A stretch of DNA of 64,000 nucleotides, taken from positions 1-64,000 of the forward strand of contig JARIDO010000038.1 of the NCBI GenBank assembly GCA_029263895.1, written 5' to 3'. Shown piece by piece: positions 7,711 to 16,971 of the stretch; the first letter of the stretch is position 1, and every line of letters begins with the position of its first letter. The notes below the pieces were generated by a model. That model saw nothing but the letters and a program-made list of their open reading frames with translations, was not told the origin of the DNA and did no database searches. A program made the position numbers and the translations under genes. The DNA comes from Sporosarcina sp. Lineage in GTDB: Bacteria > Bacillota > Bacilli > Bacillales_A > Planococcaceae.

Positions 7711-7766
7711 TTTATTGCACAACCTTTCGTATTTGTTAATTCAACGATAACGCATTCAATCGCTTA

Positions 7767-7790
7767 AAGATATATTTAAAATACAACTTT
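7767..7790 (-). promoter_or_regulatory. NsrR-type operator between hmp and nsrR
   Basis: On the hmp strand the sequence TTGTATTTTAAATATATC is an AT-rich pseudo-palindrome centred on TTTAAA, resembling known Bacillus NsrR boxes at hmp and nasD. A candidate hmp promoter (GTGACT, 17 bp, TAAAGT) lies immediately upstream, so a bound repressor would cover the start of transcription. Regulator identity rests on the adjacent nsrR gene and remembered consensus. Confidence 0.65.
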
Positions 7791-7872
7791 AAAGGCTGTT
7801 TGAAAGTTAGTCACATTTCTTTCACCTTATTGCCACAAACGCTATACTAGTATGAGAAAGAGCGGTGAGATT

Positions 7873-8316
7873 GTGCGTTTGACAATGTATACAGATTTTT
7901 CATTACGGATGCTTATTTATCTCGGAGCGAAAGAACCAGGCGTATTATCAACTGTTCAAGAGATCTCGGAAAGTTATAATCTTTCTAAAAATCATTTAAC
8001 AAAAGTGGCGCATGAGTTAGGGAAGTTAGGGTTAATAGAAACGGTTCGCGGTCGGGGTGGTGGAATCCGCTTAAAAGTTGAACCGCAAAATATAAATGTT
8101 GGGAGTCTTGTGCGGAAAACGGAAGATGACTTCCAGCTTGTAGAATGTTTTAATTCCAATACAAATCGTTGTATTCTTTCACCAGTTTGCGGGTTGAAGA
8201 GTGCATTGCATAAAGCATTAGAAGCTTATTTCTTGGTTTTAGATGAGTATACAATTGCTGATTTTGTAGTTGATAAGGATAAGTTGGCTTCAATTTTATT
8301 CGATCAACCTTTATAA
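7873..8316 (+). CDS. nsrR: NO-sensing Rrf2-family repressor NsrR
   Basis: A 147-aa Rrf2 winged-helix regulator with a [4Fe-4S] cluster that is destroyed by NO. Starting at GTG 7873, the ligands fall at Asp8, Cys92, Cys100 and Cys106, exactly the B. subtilis NsrR pattern. This argues for that start over ATG 7852. A good -10 (TATACT, 7843-7848) would also leave 7852 outside the message. The recognition helix region is SKNHLTKVAHEL. The gene is divergent from its likely target hmp. Confidence 0.92.
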   Translation: MRLTMYTDFSLRMLIYLGAKEPGVLSTVQEISESYNLSKNHLTKVAHELGKLGLIETVRGRGGGIRLKVEPQNINVGSLVRKTEDDFQLVECFNSNTNRCILSPVCGLKSALHKALEAYFLVLDEYTIADFVVDKDKLASILFDQPL

Positions 8317-8359
8317 TGAAATGATTAAGAGTACAAAGTAGATCAGGAGGATTTATTTC

Positions 8360-9286
8360 ATGGGAAAAGTTTTTGTAACAGGACATAAAAATCCAGATAC
8401 CGATTCGATATCATCGGCGATTAGCTATGCATACCTGAAGAATCAGTTAGGGGTGGAAGCGGAAGCGATTCGCCTAGGAGTGATTACAGGAGAAACGCAA
8501 TTTGCACTTGATCATTTTGGTTTTGAGGCACCACGATTAATTGAAAAAGCTGCACCAGAAGTAGCTGAGGTTATTCTGGTTGATCATAATGAGAAACAAC
8601 AAAGCATTGATGATATTGACGAGGTTCGTGTCATTGAAGTTATCGATCACCATCGTATTGCTAATTTCCAGACGAATGATCCGTTGTATTATCGTGCAGA
8701 ACCTGTTGGGTGTACAGCAACCATTTTAAATAAGCTTTATAAAGAGAATGGTGTGGAGATACCAAAGAATATTGCAGGGCTAATGCTATCTGCTATTATT
8801 TCTGATTCACTATTATTTAAATCGCCAACGTTTACAAAAGAAGATTTAGCTGCTGCGGAAGAATTAGCTGAAATCGCACAAGTAGATGCGCTTGAATATG
8901 GACTAGATATGTTAAAGGCTGGCGCTGATTTAAGTGGGAAATCACTTGAGGATCTAATTGCACTTGATGCAAAAGAATTCGCGGTAAATGATGTAAAAAT
9001 TGAGATTGCACAAGTGAATGCAATTGATGTAGCAGAAGTGATGCATCAACAAGCAGCATTAGAAGATTTACTTTATCGTGTAATTGCTGAAAAAGGCTTA
9101 GATTTATTTTTGTTTGTTGTAACAGATATCCTTAATAATGATTCAACCGTTTTATCTCTTGGGAAAGAGGCGGAGCGCGCATGTGCAGCATTTAATGTTG
9201 AACGCGTAAATAATGTTTCTACTTTAAAAGGTGTTGTATCGCGCAAGAAACAAATTGTACCCGTATTATCAGAAGCTTTAAAATGA
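8360..9286 (+). CDS. ppaC: Manganese-dependent inorganic pyrophosphatase
   Basis: A 308-aa family II pyrophosphatase of the DHH superfamily, hydrolysing PPi to drive biosynthesis. The metal-binding motifs are GHKNPDTDS (His9, Asp13, Asp15), [12 protein letters not shown] and [10 protein letters not shown]. The C-terminal DHHA2 domain ends in [10 protein letters not shown], the substrate-binding R-K-K segment. AGGAGG precedes ATG 8360. It is a single gene closed by a strong bidirectional terminator. Confidence 0.96.
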   Translation: MGKVFVTGHKNPDTDSISSAISYAYLKNQLGVEAEAIRLGVITGETQFALDHFGFEAPRLIEKAAPEVAEVILVDHNEKQQSIDDIDEVRVIEVIDHHRIANFQTNDPLYYRAEPVGCTATILNKLYKENGVEIPKNIAGLMLSAIISDSLLFKSPTFTKEDLAAAEELAEIAQVDALEYGLDMLKAGADLSGKSLEDLIALDAKEFAVNDVKIEIAQVNAIDVAEVMHQQAALEDLLYRVIAEKGLDLFLFVVTDILNNDSTVLSLGKEAERACAAFNVERVNNVSTLKGVVSRKKQIVPVLSEALK

Positions 9287-9322
9287 AAAAACTGTGCCTA
9301 TTCAAACTAGGCACAGTTTTTT
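9287..9322. terminator. Bidirectional terminator
   Basis: AAAAACTGTGCCTA / TAGGCACAGTTTTT stem around a 7-nt loop with flanking A and T runs, between convergent ppaC and the Rieske oxidoreductase gene. Confidence 0.88.
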
Positions 9323-9335
9323 TAAAATAAACGTA

Positions 9336-10727
9336 TTATTTAGTACGGTACTTAGACAAATCCAACGCTTTTGTTGCCGGACCCTCCAAAACGGAACCAT
9401 CCTTACGGAAACGAGATCCGTGACAAGGGCAGTCCCAGGTTTCATCCCCTTCATTCCATCTCGTTCGACAGCCTAAATGGGTGCAAATGGGAGAATCAGT
9501 CCTCGTAATATGCCCACCTGTAAACTCCTTTAACACAAGACCTGTGTTTTTTAGAGCTTGTAAAAGAAACGTTCCAAAACCAGTTCTATCAGGTGCGTAT
9601 AAAGCGGATGCTGGATTGTCACGGCCTATGATTTGATCGGTAATAATTCTTGCGGCAGCAATTGAATTGGATAATCCCCATTTACGATAGCCTGTGCTTA
9701 AATAAACATGTGGCACACTATTAGAAATAATGCCTGCATAGGGAATTAAGTCAGGAGTCTTTGGATCTTGAGCAGACCATCCATAAGGTAAAGTTTTGAG
9801 ATTAAAGGTTTTACGGACATCTGCAAAAAGATTGTTATAGTGAATTTTTGTATTGCCATCCATACCAGCGACATGACTTTCTCCTGATAGTAAGAAGTAC
9901 GTTTTGTCATCAATGGTAGCAGTACGTATGGATCGTTTTGGGTCATCGACAGCAATATACTGTCCACGAAGCGTCATCGCTGCTTCTGCTGCCACAATAT
10001 AGGAACGATCAACAGACAGCTTCATAATTTGCAAGCCGCGTAATGCCTCAATGGGGTAGTGCGTGCAAAGGATGGCTCTGTTGAAATGTATCTCGTGAGA
10101 TGATTTGAGCTTGAATATATTTTTACTCAAATCCATGTTTTCGACATCGGAGTGTTCATATATTCGTGCGCCTGCTTGGATTGCAAGTTCTGTTAAATGT
10201 TGTCCAAACCGCACGGGATGAATTTGAGCCTCATCCCTCATTGTTAAAGTAGCAGTAATTTGAATAGGTAATTCTGAGTGTTTGCCTAATTTGCCGTGGA
10301 TTCCTAACGCTTTGTATGCGTTGAGTTCATCTTGTAAAAGTTCGCTACCAGCCGATGTCTGTGAATAAAGAATGGAATCTGCGCTCTTTAGTTCATTATC
10401 TCGTGCGAACGATTTACCGAATTGTACGGCTTCATGATTAGCGTTATAGTAAATCTTTGCTCCTTCTACACCAAACTGTTTTAGCAGCTGCGCATAGACT
10501 AAATCATGCTGTGTAGCGAGCTTGCCCGTGGAATTACCCGTTGCTCCGTGTAGTAAACTATTTTTCTCGACGAGTACGACGTCTATTCCTTCTTTAGCTA
10601 GAAAGTAGGCATTTGCAAGCCCGCTCAAACCACCACCGACGATGCAGACGTCGCAAACGATTGATGTATCAAGGGCGGGGTAGTGCTGTTGTGAGTAAGC
10701 TGTATGAAGCCATAATGAGTTCGACAT
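9336..10727 (-). CDS. FAD oxidoreductase fused to a Rieske domain (YhfW-like)
   Basis: A 463-aa DAO-type flavoprotein. The N-terminal dinucleotide fold is VCIVGGGLSGLANAYFLAKE (about residues 26-45). The C-terminal Rieske [2Fe-2S] domain binds the cluster through CTHLGC and CPCHGSRF. This is the B. subtilis YhfW arrangement, whose electron donor and substrate are unknown. GGAGG with 7-nt spacing selects ATG 10727. All cluster ligands are present. Confidence 0.88.
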   Translation of the reverse strand: MSNSLWLHTAYSQQHYPALDTSIVCDVCIVGGGLSGLANAYFLAKEGIDVVLVEKNSLLHGATGNSTGKLATQHDLVYAQLLKQFGVEGAKIYYNANHEAVQFGKSFARDNELKSADSILYSQTSAGSELLQDELNAYKALGIHGKLGKHSELPIQITATLTMRDEAQIHPVRFGQHLTELAIQAGARIYEHSDVENMDLSKNIFKLKSSHEIHFNRAILCTHYPIEALRGLQIMKLSVDRSYIVAAEAAMTLRGQYIAVDDPKRSIRTATIDDKTYFLLSGESHVAGMDGNTKIHYNNLFADVRKTFNLKTLPYGWSAQDPKTPDLIPYAGIISNSVPHVYLSTGYRKWGLSNSIAAARIITDQIIGRDNPASALYAPDRTGFGTFLLQALKNTGLVLKEFTGGHITRTDSPICTHLGCRTRWNEGDETWDCPCHGSRFRKDGSVLEGPATKALDLSKYRTK

Positions 10728-10821
10728 AGGAAACCTCCATATATTCTACTTGAGTAGGCAAATACATTGTTCCCATAAAAGAATAAATTTAGAATGATTT
10801 TAAGAAGGGTGGAAAAAATAA

Positions 10822-11529
10822 ATGAAAATTGAAGTTTGGTCTGACTACGTGTGTCCGTTTTGTTACATTGGCAAGAGAAGATTGGAAGAGGCGTTAGAAC
10901 AGACGGGTCTAGAGGAGGTTACAGAAGTTGTTTTTAAAGCTTTTCAATTAGATCCAAACACACCGACAGATGCTACACATTCCATGCAAGAAGGGCTTGC
11001 GGAAAAGTATGGTATGAGTTTAGCAGAAGCAAAAAAAATGACGGAAAACGTTGCTATACAAGCTAAAGGGGTAGGTTTAGATTACAATTTCGAACATATG
11101 AAAGTTGCGAATACGTTCAATGCGCACCGTCTTGCCAAATTAGCTGAACAAGAAGGTGTTGCGGGCGAAGTATCTGAGCACTTACTACGTGCATATTTCG
11201 TTGACGCAGAAGTGATAGCGGAAGATGAAGTACTGATTCGCATTGCACAAGAAGCTGGAATTGATGAACAACGCACAAAAGAGATGCTCAGTTCTGATGA
11301 GTTTGCTGCAGATGTGAAAGCTGATATTACCGAGGCAGGTCAGATTGGCGTGCAAGGAGTTCCTTTTTTCGTTATTAATCGAAAATATGCTATTTCAGGG
11401 GCTCAACCCCCGGAAGCGTTCGCAGAAGCTTTACGAAAAGTAGCCGAGGAAGAAGGCGTTACGCCTGCTCTAAAGGTGCTAAATGCTAATGGTGCTGGTC
11501 TATGCACGGATGACAGTTGTGATATGTAA
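10822..11529 (+). CDS. DsbA-family (FrnE-like) thiol oxidoreductase
   Basis: A 235-aa cytosolic protein of the DsbA/2-hydroxychromene isomerase family. The active site CPFC is at residues 11-14 (SDYVCPFCYIGKRRLE) and the cis-Pro loop is QGVPFFVINRKY. There is no signal peptide. It resembles B. subtilis YwbO and Deinococcus FrnE, linked to oxidative stress. The C-terminus adds two more cysteines (LCTDDSCDM). AAGGGTGG precedes ATG 10822. It is divergent from the Rieske gene. Confidence 0.9.
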   Translation: MKIEVWSDYVCPFCYIGKRRLEEALEQTGLEEVTEVVFKAFQLDPNTPTDATHSMQEGLAEKYGMSLAEAKKMTENVAIQAKGVGLDYNFEHMKVANTFNAHRLAKLAEQEGVAGEVSEHLLRAYFVDAEVIAEDEVLIRIAQEAGIDEQRTKEMLSSDEFAADVKADITEAGQIGVQGVPFFVINRKYAISGAQPPEAFAEALRKVAEEEGVTPALKVLNANGAGLCTDDSCDM

Positions 11530-11537
11530 CTAAAATA

Positions 11538-11575
11538 AAAACCGGTAGACAAATCGATCTTTGTCTGCCGGTTTC
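11538..11575 (+). terminator. Rho-independent terminator
   Basis: Long stem AAACCGGTAGACAAA / TTTGTCTGCCGGTTT (one mismatch) directly after the DsbA-like gene. Confidence 0.75.
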
Positions 11576-11593
11576 TTCGGTTCTTTGTCAAAA

Positions 11594-11657
11594 AACGTTA
11601 GTGAAAGAAAATCCTTTTCTCTTGTTTTTGAGAAGAGGATTTTCTTTCACCAGCGTT
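11594..11657. repeat. 64-bp near-perfect palindrome, unknown role
   Basis: Arms 11594-11621 and 11630-11657 match over 28 positions with three differences, two of which still pair as G-U in rightward RNA. The arms contain GTGAAAGAAAATCC and its complement. There is no T run, so it is not a standard terminator, and it lies between the true terminator and murB. It may be a small RNA hairpin, a mobile-element remnant or a second termination/processing signal. Confidence 0.6.
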
Positions 11658-11790
11658 ATAAATTGTACAACCAGTTTTTCTTTGTGAACCATACGATTTA
11701 TTTTTTTTGCAGATTAATTAAACTTGAAAAAAAGGGGTATTCGAAGCATACTAGTATAGGTGAATGGTATTTTGAAAGGACTGTATATGA

Positions 11791-12711
11791 ATGACGAAAC
11801 ACGTTTGGTTTGAACAGTTAAAAAAAGAAATTACGCAAGGTGAATTGTTCATAGACGAACCTTTATACAATTATACAATGACAAAACTAGGCGGAATGGC
11901 AGATTTGTTAGTTATTCCTGCAACTATAGACGAAACACAAGCGGCTGTTCGTTATGCACATACGCATATGATTCCATTATTACTTTTAGGTAACGGTTCA
12001 AATATGGTTGTTCGTGATGGCGGGGTCAGAGGCATTGTTCTCCATCTATCAAAACTCGACGCTATCCAAATTGAAGGCGCACGTGTTCACGCAGAAGCGG
12101 GAGCGCTTATTATTGATGTATCAAAGAAGGCGGCAGCTCATACGTTGACAGGGATTGAATTTGCATGTGGAATTCCGGGTTCAATTGGAGGCGCGATGGC
12201 CATGAACGCTGGCGCATATGGTGGGGAAATACAAGACATTATTATTCAGGCAACGGTTTTAACAAAAACGGGTGAACTTCTTGTATTGTCCAAAGATGAA
12301 TTGGCACTCGGTTATCGGAAAAGTATCATTTCAAAAGAAGGTTATTTTGTGTTGTCAGCAGATTTCCAGTTAGCACAAGGAGAGCAAGAAGTGATTGATG
12401 CTAAAGTGGCGGATCTAACATTCCAAAGGGAATCAAAGCAACCACTTGAATACCCTTCAGCTGGCAGTGTTTTTAAACGCCCACCAGGTTACTTTGCCGG
12501 GAAGTTGATTCAGGATTGTGGCATGCAAGGAAAAGGCCACGGTGGTGCGGAAGTTTCTCTAAAACATGCAGGATTCATTATTAACAAAAATGAAGCGACT
12601 GCATCAGATTACATTCGAACAATCGAAATGGTGCAAGAAGCTGTGAAGAAAAAGTTCGATGTAACGTTAGAGTTGGAAGTTAAAATTGTTGGTGAACAAT
12701 TACCGGAGTAA
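11791..12711 (+). CDS. murB: UDP-N-acetylenolpyruvoylglucosamine reductase
   Basis: A 306-aa FAD-dependent enzyme that reduces UDP-GlcNAc-enolpyruvate to UDP-MurNAc in peptidoglycan precursor synthesis. The FAD-binding signature LLLGNGSNMVVRDGG, the middle AMNAGAYGGE, the YRKS tetrad and the C-terminal catalytic PSAGSVFKRPPG block are all present. AAAGGA with 10-nt spacing precedes ATG 11791. The gene stands alone rather than in a dcw cluster. A weak SigB-like pair (AATTAA 11716, GGGTAT 11735) lies upstream but is not convincing. Confidence 0.95.
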   Translation: MTKHVWFEQLKKEITQGELFIDEPLYNYTMTKLGGMADLLVIPATIDETQAAVRYAHTHMIPLLLLGNGSNMVVRDGGVRGIVLHLSKLDAIQIEGARVHAEAGALIIDVSKKAAAHTLTGIEFACGIPGSIGGAMAMNAGAYGGEIQDIIIQATVLTKTGELLVLSKDELALGYRKSIISKEGYFVLSADFQLAQGEQEVIDAKVADLTFQRESKQPLEYPSAGSVFKRPPGYFAGKLIQDCGMQGKGHGGAEVSLKHAGFIINKNEATASDYIRTIEMVQEAVKKKFDVTLELEVKIVGEQLPE

Positions 12712-12733
12712 GATTGTTGTATAATTTGTAATA

Positions 12734-12773
12734 AAAAAGATGGAAGGCCTCCTAACAGGTCTTCCATCTTTTC
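12734..12773. terminator. Bidirectional terminator
   Basis: Stem AAGATGGAAG-CCT / AGG-CTTCCATCTT with A run before and T run after, between convergent murB and the USP-domain gene. Confidence 0.8.
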
Positions 12774-12787
12774 ATATATCTAAATGT

Positions 12788-13459
12788 CTATTCAGCTTTG
12801 CATTGAATCATAGACGGATCGGTTACCTGGTCATCAGTGATGTGTACTTGGCACATCTTATTGTTATTCATAAATTTAAAGATACCGTTGTTAAAATCAG
12901 TTCCGACTTCTTTAAAGAAGATGCCCTCATGTTTCACAACTTTTGACAGTGTAAAACTTACGCGGAAGCCATCGCCATCTTCGATAAGGTATGCGCGAAC
13001 GCCTTTCTCAAATAAACCTTCAATTTCATCTTTAATGGCACGGTCAACTGACACAACGTGGAAATCAACGAAAGTAATTTCACGTAAAAGTACGTTCATA
13101 AATGAACCTTTAGTGATTTCTTCCCATCTACTTTGTGCGGTTTGTCCAATGATGATTTGCGTAATGTTATTTTGATGTGCAACTTCAGAAATGACTTTTG
13201 CAGTTGGGCGTTTTTCGTTATCTCGGATGAAGAAATCTTCCACATCAAGTTCCTCAGCAAGTTCTTTCCATCGATCGACATACTCTGATTTCTCAGCATT
13301 AAATTCATCATATGGGAGCGGGTCAATCGTTAGGATGTACAAAGGACAATCCATAATGCTCGCCATTTTATAACCACGTCTTATGAGACGTTCACCATTT
13401 GGACCGTAATATACACATACGAGAATGCTCTCATCCATACGGCCTTTCACTTTTCCCAT
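12788..13459 (-). CDS. USP-domain protein with unique C-terminal extension
   Basis: A 223-aa soluble protein. Residues 10-130 form a universal-stress (UspA-like) nucleotide-binding fold similar to the USP domain of KdpD sensors (ESILVCVYYGPNGERLIRRG). The glycine-rich loop is degraded (IIIGQTAQSRWEEITKGS). About 90 further residues, including AYLIEDGDGFRVSF and ending in a cysteine-containing tail, match nothing I know. The GTG at 13471 lies in the ribosome site; GAGGTGA points to ATG 13459. It is divergent from the mrp operon. It could sense a nucleotide or ion, but no function is claimed. Confidence 0.7.
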   Translation of the reverse strand: MGKVKGRMDESILVCVYYGPNGERLIRRGYKMASIMDCPLYILTIDPLPYDEFNAEKSEYVDRWKELAEELDVEDFFIRDNEKRPTAKVISEVAHQNNITQIIIGQTAQSRWEEITKGSFMNVLLREITFVDFHVVSVDRAIKDEIEGLFEKGVRAYLIEDGDGFRVSFTLSKVVKHEGIFFKEVGTDFNNGIFKFMNNNKMCQVHITDDQVTDPSMIQCKAE

Positions 13460-13811
13460 GACGGTAGTCACCTCTTATATAAATAATGGATAGTACATAG
13501 ATACAAAGCTATCAAATTACGAATGAAATTGATAGTCTTTTTAATAAGGAAGAGAAGCGATTGTAGTGTTCAAGTGCAGATGGACTATGTTTAGTGTATA
13601 ATTTCTTATGTAAACTAATCCTAATTCTAATTCCTCTTGCATGGTTCCTATGGCTACTCATTATCCCTTCACTAAGGCTTTGAGTCAAGCTCCTGATTGA
13701 ATGTAAATGCTTTATACACATAACTGCTTTAATACTAGTTCCATTTTGGTGACGGATAGTGTTGCTTCAGTCACTCATTGTAATTCGACTTCTATTGGGG
13801 GTTTGTGTTTC
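13460..13811. other. Intergenic region and putative mrp leader
   Basis: No gene is supported here. A hairpin CTATCAA...TTGATAG (13509-13535) followed by TCTTTTT is terminator-like on the plus strand. A -10 TATAAT at 13597-13602 would start an mrp message near 13610, giving a leader of about 200 nt. The -35 is weak, suggesting an activator or alternative promoter. No known riboswitch was recognised in the leader. Confidence 0.4.
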
Positions 13812-16220
13812 TTGTTTATTCCAATTGTTATCCTAGCACCTTTTATGGCTGCATTATTAGTGCCGTTCATCTATCGACATATACCGAATCGTAATATTGG
13901 TTGGTTCGTCATCATTATCCCTCTAACACTATTCCTTATAATGGTTAGTTTCATTCCCGCTATTTCAAAAGGGAAAACATTTATACATACAATTAAGTGG
14001 ATTGATACTGCTGGTATTAACTTCACTACATATTTAGACGGACTTAGCATGATCTTCGTACTGCTCATTACGGGTATCGGCGCATTAGTTGTGTTGTATT
14101 CCATCTATTACTTATCGGAACGTGAAGCATTAGGACGGTTTTATGCCTACTTATTGTTATTCATGGGCTCGATGTTAGGAGTCGTGCTATCAGATAACTT
14201 GATGGTGCTGTATGTATTTTGGGAGCTCACGAGTATTTCCTCGTTTCTACTAATAGCATTTTGGTATCATCGGAAAAAATCGAGATATGGTGCGCAAAAA
14301 TCATTGCTTATTACCGTCTCTGGTGGAATCGCGATGCTTGCAGGTTTTATCATGTTATATGTCATGACGAATACGTTTAGTGTCAGAGAAATTATTGCGA
14401 CAATCAGTGATTATACTGGAAACAGTTTGTTTGTTCCTGCGATGGTACTTGTGTTGCTGGGCGCATTTACGAAGTCAGCACAATTCCCATTTCATATATG
14501 GTTGCCTGACGCGATGGAGGCGCCTACGCCAGTTAGTGCTTATTTACATTCAGCTACGATGGTAAAAGCGGGGATTTACATTGTTGCTCGATTCACACCT
14601 GTATTTGGTGGTGAATCCATTTGGTTTTATGCAGTGACTTGCGTCGGAATAATTACGTTGTTTTGGGGCTCGTTTAATGCAGTGCGGCAAAAAGATTTGA
14701 AGGCACTACTCGCTTACTCTACAGTGAGTCAACTTGGGCTAATTATGAGTTTGTTAGGATTGGGTTCAGTTGCGCATGCAAACGACTACAATGTAAACAC
14801 AATCCTCTACACACAAGCGACATTTGCTGCATTATTTCATCTCATTAATCATGCAACGTTTAAAGGTGCACTATTCATGGTTGTAGGAATTCTAGATCAC
14901 CAATTAGGTACGCGAGACATTCGCCGTTTAGGCGGTTTGATGGCGCTTATGCCGATTACATTTACAGTAGCGATGATAGGCAGTTTCTCGATGGCTGGAT
15001 TGCCTCCCTTCAACGGCTTTCTGAGTAAAGAAATGTTCTTTGAAGCGATGCTATTCGCACGTCATTTTGACGAGTTATCGATAGGAGCTTTAGCCACATT
15101 GATTCCTGTGATTGCATGGATTGCGAGTGTGTTCACGTTTGTCTATTCAATGATTATCGTGTTCCAAACCTTTTTCGGTGCCCACCAGCCGGCAAGATTA
15201 GATCGTGAAGCGCATGAAGCTCCAATAGGGATGCTTGTATCTCCAATCGTACTTGTTTGTTTCGTTGTCGGTATCTTCTTTTTCCCTAATGTGATTGGGA
15301 AGTGGATATTGCAACCAGCAATGGCATCTATCTATCCAGCACTCGAAGGGGCTCCTGGACTAGTTCCACGCATTGCTGCATGGCATGGTTTTAATGCTAC
15401 TCTCGCATTAACGGTTGGAGTAGTGGTTGTCGGTGCACTCCTTTACAGATACCTTCAATACTGGCGCGGGATCTATACGGCTTCACCATTGAATTGGAAC
15501 TTAGACACGTTATACACGAACACTCTTGCTAAACTTGGTTCAGGTTCGGAAGCATTGACAAATCGCTACATGACAGGCTACTTAAAAGATTATTTTGTAT
15601 ATATCTTTTCGTTTTTCATCGTACTAATTGGTGGAGGCTTGTTGTGGCTAGGGAGCTTTCATATCGATACGTCGAAGGATAGCGTAATTACAGTAAACGA
15701 GTACATTATTATATTTGTCATGATGATAGCAGCGTGTGCCATCCTATTTGCAAAGGCACGAACGACTGCAATCTTATTAAATGGTGTACTTGGTTATTCC
15801 ATTGCCTTTCTATTTGTTATCTTCCGTGCCCCAGACTTAGCGTTAACACAAATTATCGTAGAAACGGTAACGACAACATTATTTCTGCTTGTTTTTTATT
15901 TTCTTCCTGAATGGAAAAGAGAGTCATCCGCTGTTGTAACTAAATTGGTAAATGGAATTATTTCCGTTGCAGTTGGTGTAGTTGTAACGGTCCTGGCTTT
16001 GGCGGTTCAAGGGAATAAAATGTTCGATTCCATTTCACTCTACTTTGAAGACTCATATAATCTAGCGGGTGGTAAAAATATTGTGAATACAATATTAGGG
16101 GATTTCCGTGCATTTGATACGATGCTTGAGGTAGTCGTGTTGTTCATCGCGGGACTTGCAGTCTTTTCAATCATCAAACTAAAATCCAGAAAGGAGGAGA
16201 AGGACGTTGAAAGTGAATGA
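13812..16220 (+). CDS. mrpA: Na+/H+ antiporter subunit A (with B-like C-terminus)
   Basis: The large proton-pumping subunit of the seven-protein Mrp antiporter, related to complex I NuoL. The frame stays open from 13707, but homology begins at FIPIVILAPFMAALLVPF. TTG 13812 (10 nt after GGGGG) gives 802 aa, essentially the length of B. subtilis MrpA (801). Conserved features seen include the helix Glu in FWELTSISSFLL, the Lys-bearing AFTKSAQFPFHIWLPDAMEAP and HLINHATFKGALF. The C-terminal MbhD/E-like part contains FRAPDLALTQIIVET. It is the first gene of the operon and overlaps mrpB by 14 bp. Confidence 0.95.
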   Translation: MFIPIVILAPFMAALLVPFIYRHIPNRNIGWFVIIIPLTLFLIMVSFIPAISKGKTFIHTIKWIDTAGINFTTYLDGLSMIFVLLITGIGALVVLYSIYYLSEREALGRFYAYLLLFMGSMLGVVLSDNLMVLYVFWELTSISSFLLIAFWYHRKKSRYGAQKSLLITVSGGIAMLAGFIMLYVMTNTFSVREIIATISDYTGNSLFVPAMVLVLLGAFTKSAQFPFHIWLPDAMEAPTPVSAYLHSATMVKAGIYIVARFTPVFGGESIWFYAVTCVGIITLFWGSFNAVRQKDLKALLAYSTVSQLGLIMSLLGLGSVAHANDYNVNTILYTQATFAALFHLINHATFKGALFMVVGILDHQLGTRDIRRLGGLMALMPITFTVAMIGSFSMAGLPPFNGFLSKEMFFEAMLFARHFDELSIGALATLIPVIAWIASVFTFVYSMIIVFQTFFGAHQPARLDREAHEAPIGMLVSPIVLVCFVVGIFFFPNVIGKWILQPAMASIYPALEGAPGLVPRIAAWHGFNATLALTVGVVVVGALLYRYLQYWRGIYTASPLNWNLDTLYTNTLAKLGSGSEALTNRYMTGYLKDYFVYIFSFFIVLIGGGLLWLGSFHIDTSKDSVITVNEYIIIFVMMIAACAILFAKARTTAILLNGVLGYSIAFLFVIFRAPDLALTQIIVETVTTTLFLLVFYFLPEWKRESSAVVTKLVNGIISVAVGVVVTVLALAVQGNKMFDSISLYFEDSYNLAGGKNIVNTILGDFRAFDTMLEVVVLFIAGLAVFSIIKLKSRKEEKDVESE

Positions 16221-16629
16221 TGTCATTTTACAGACGGTGTCGAAAATCGTTGTATTCATCATTTTAACATTCGGTGTCGAGCTCTTCCTATCGGGACATA
16301 ATAATCCTGGTGGTGGCTTCATTGGCGGGCTAGTGCTATCTTCAGGATTTGTGTTACTCTATCTCGTTAATGATATGGAAACTGTCCATTTTGGGATACC
16401 TTTTGATTTTAAAAAAGTTGCTGCTTTTGGTGTGCTATTAGCGGTTGGTACAGGTGTTGGAAGTCTATTGTTTGGGTCTGAGTTTTTAACTCAGACTGCA
16501 GGTCATTTTAATTTACCGGTGTTCGGAGAAACAGAATTATCAACGGTTACGCTTTTTGAAGCGGGTGTTGCATTAACTGTCGTCGGGGTAGTTGTTACGA
16601 TAATTTTAAGCATTAGTGAGGATGTGTAA
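16207..16629 (+). CDS. mrpB: Na+/H+ antiporter subunit B
   Basis: A 140-aa membrane subunit with four hydrophobic helices, required for Mrp complex assembly and Na+ extrusion. The signature GHNNPGGGFIGGLV appears after the first helix. The start TTG 16207 follows GGAGGAGAAGG and overlaps the end of mrpA by 14 bp, suggesting translational coupling; GTG 16213 is an alternative. Confidence 0.95.
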   Translation: MKVNDVILQTVSKIVVFIILTFGVELFLSGHNNPGGGFIGGLVLSSGFVLLYLVNDMETVHFGIPFDFKKVAAFGVLLAVGTGVGSLLFGSEFLTQTAGHFNLPVFGETELSTVTLFEAGVALTVVGVVVTIILSISEDV

Positions 16630-16632
16630 GCC

Positions 16633-16971
16633 GTGGAAACGTTAATCACGATACTTGCTGGAGTACTAGTTACAATTGCAGTATATCTATTACTATGTCG
16701 CAACATCGTCCGCGTCATTTTAGGAACTGCATTATTGTCTCATGCTGTTCACCTTTTATTAATGACGATGGGCGGACTTAAACAAGGTGGTGTACCACTA
16801 ATTGGAGAACATGAGGCGGGATTTACAGATGCACTGCCACAAGCTTTAATTTTAACGGCGATAGTTATTAGCTTTGCAGTGACAGCCTTCTTATTGGTGC
16901 TAGCTTACAGAACATATAAGGAAACTGGTTCAGCAGATCTCCTTGAATTGCGAGGTCCTAAAAATGAATAA
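16633..16971 (+). CDS. mrpC: Na+/H+ antiporter subunit C
   Basis: A 112-aa NuoK-like three-helix membrane subunit. The block NIVRVILGTALLSHAVHLLL and GGLKQGG...DALPQALILTAIVI are the family hallmarks. It starts at GTG 16633, three bases after the mrpB stop, and overlaps mrpD by 8 bp. Confidence 0.95.
   Translation: METLITILAGVLVTIAVYLLLCRNIVRVILGTALLSHAVHLLLMTMGGLKQGGVPLIGEHEAGFTDALPQALILTAIVISFAVTAFLLVLAYRTYKETGSADLLELRGPKNE

Noticed and set aside
11716-11740. SigB promoter for murB (AATTAA-N13-GGGTAT)
   Set aside because: The -35 matches only four of six positions and lacks GTTT; murB is an essential housekeeping gene with no reason to depend on SigB.
13460-13811. A sodium- or c-di-AMP-type riboswitch in front of mrp
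   Set aside because: No known consensus was recognised; only a weak hairpin and a -10 are visible.
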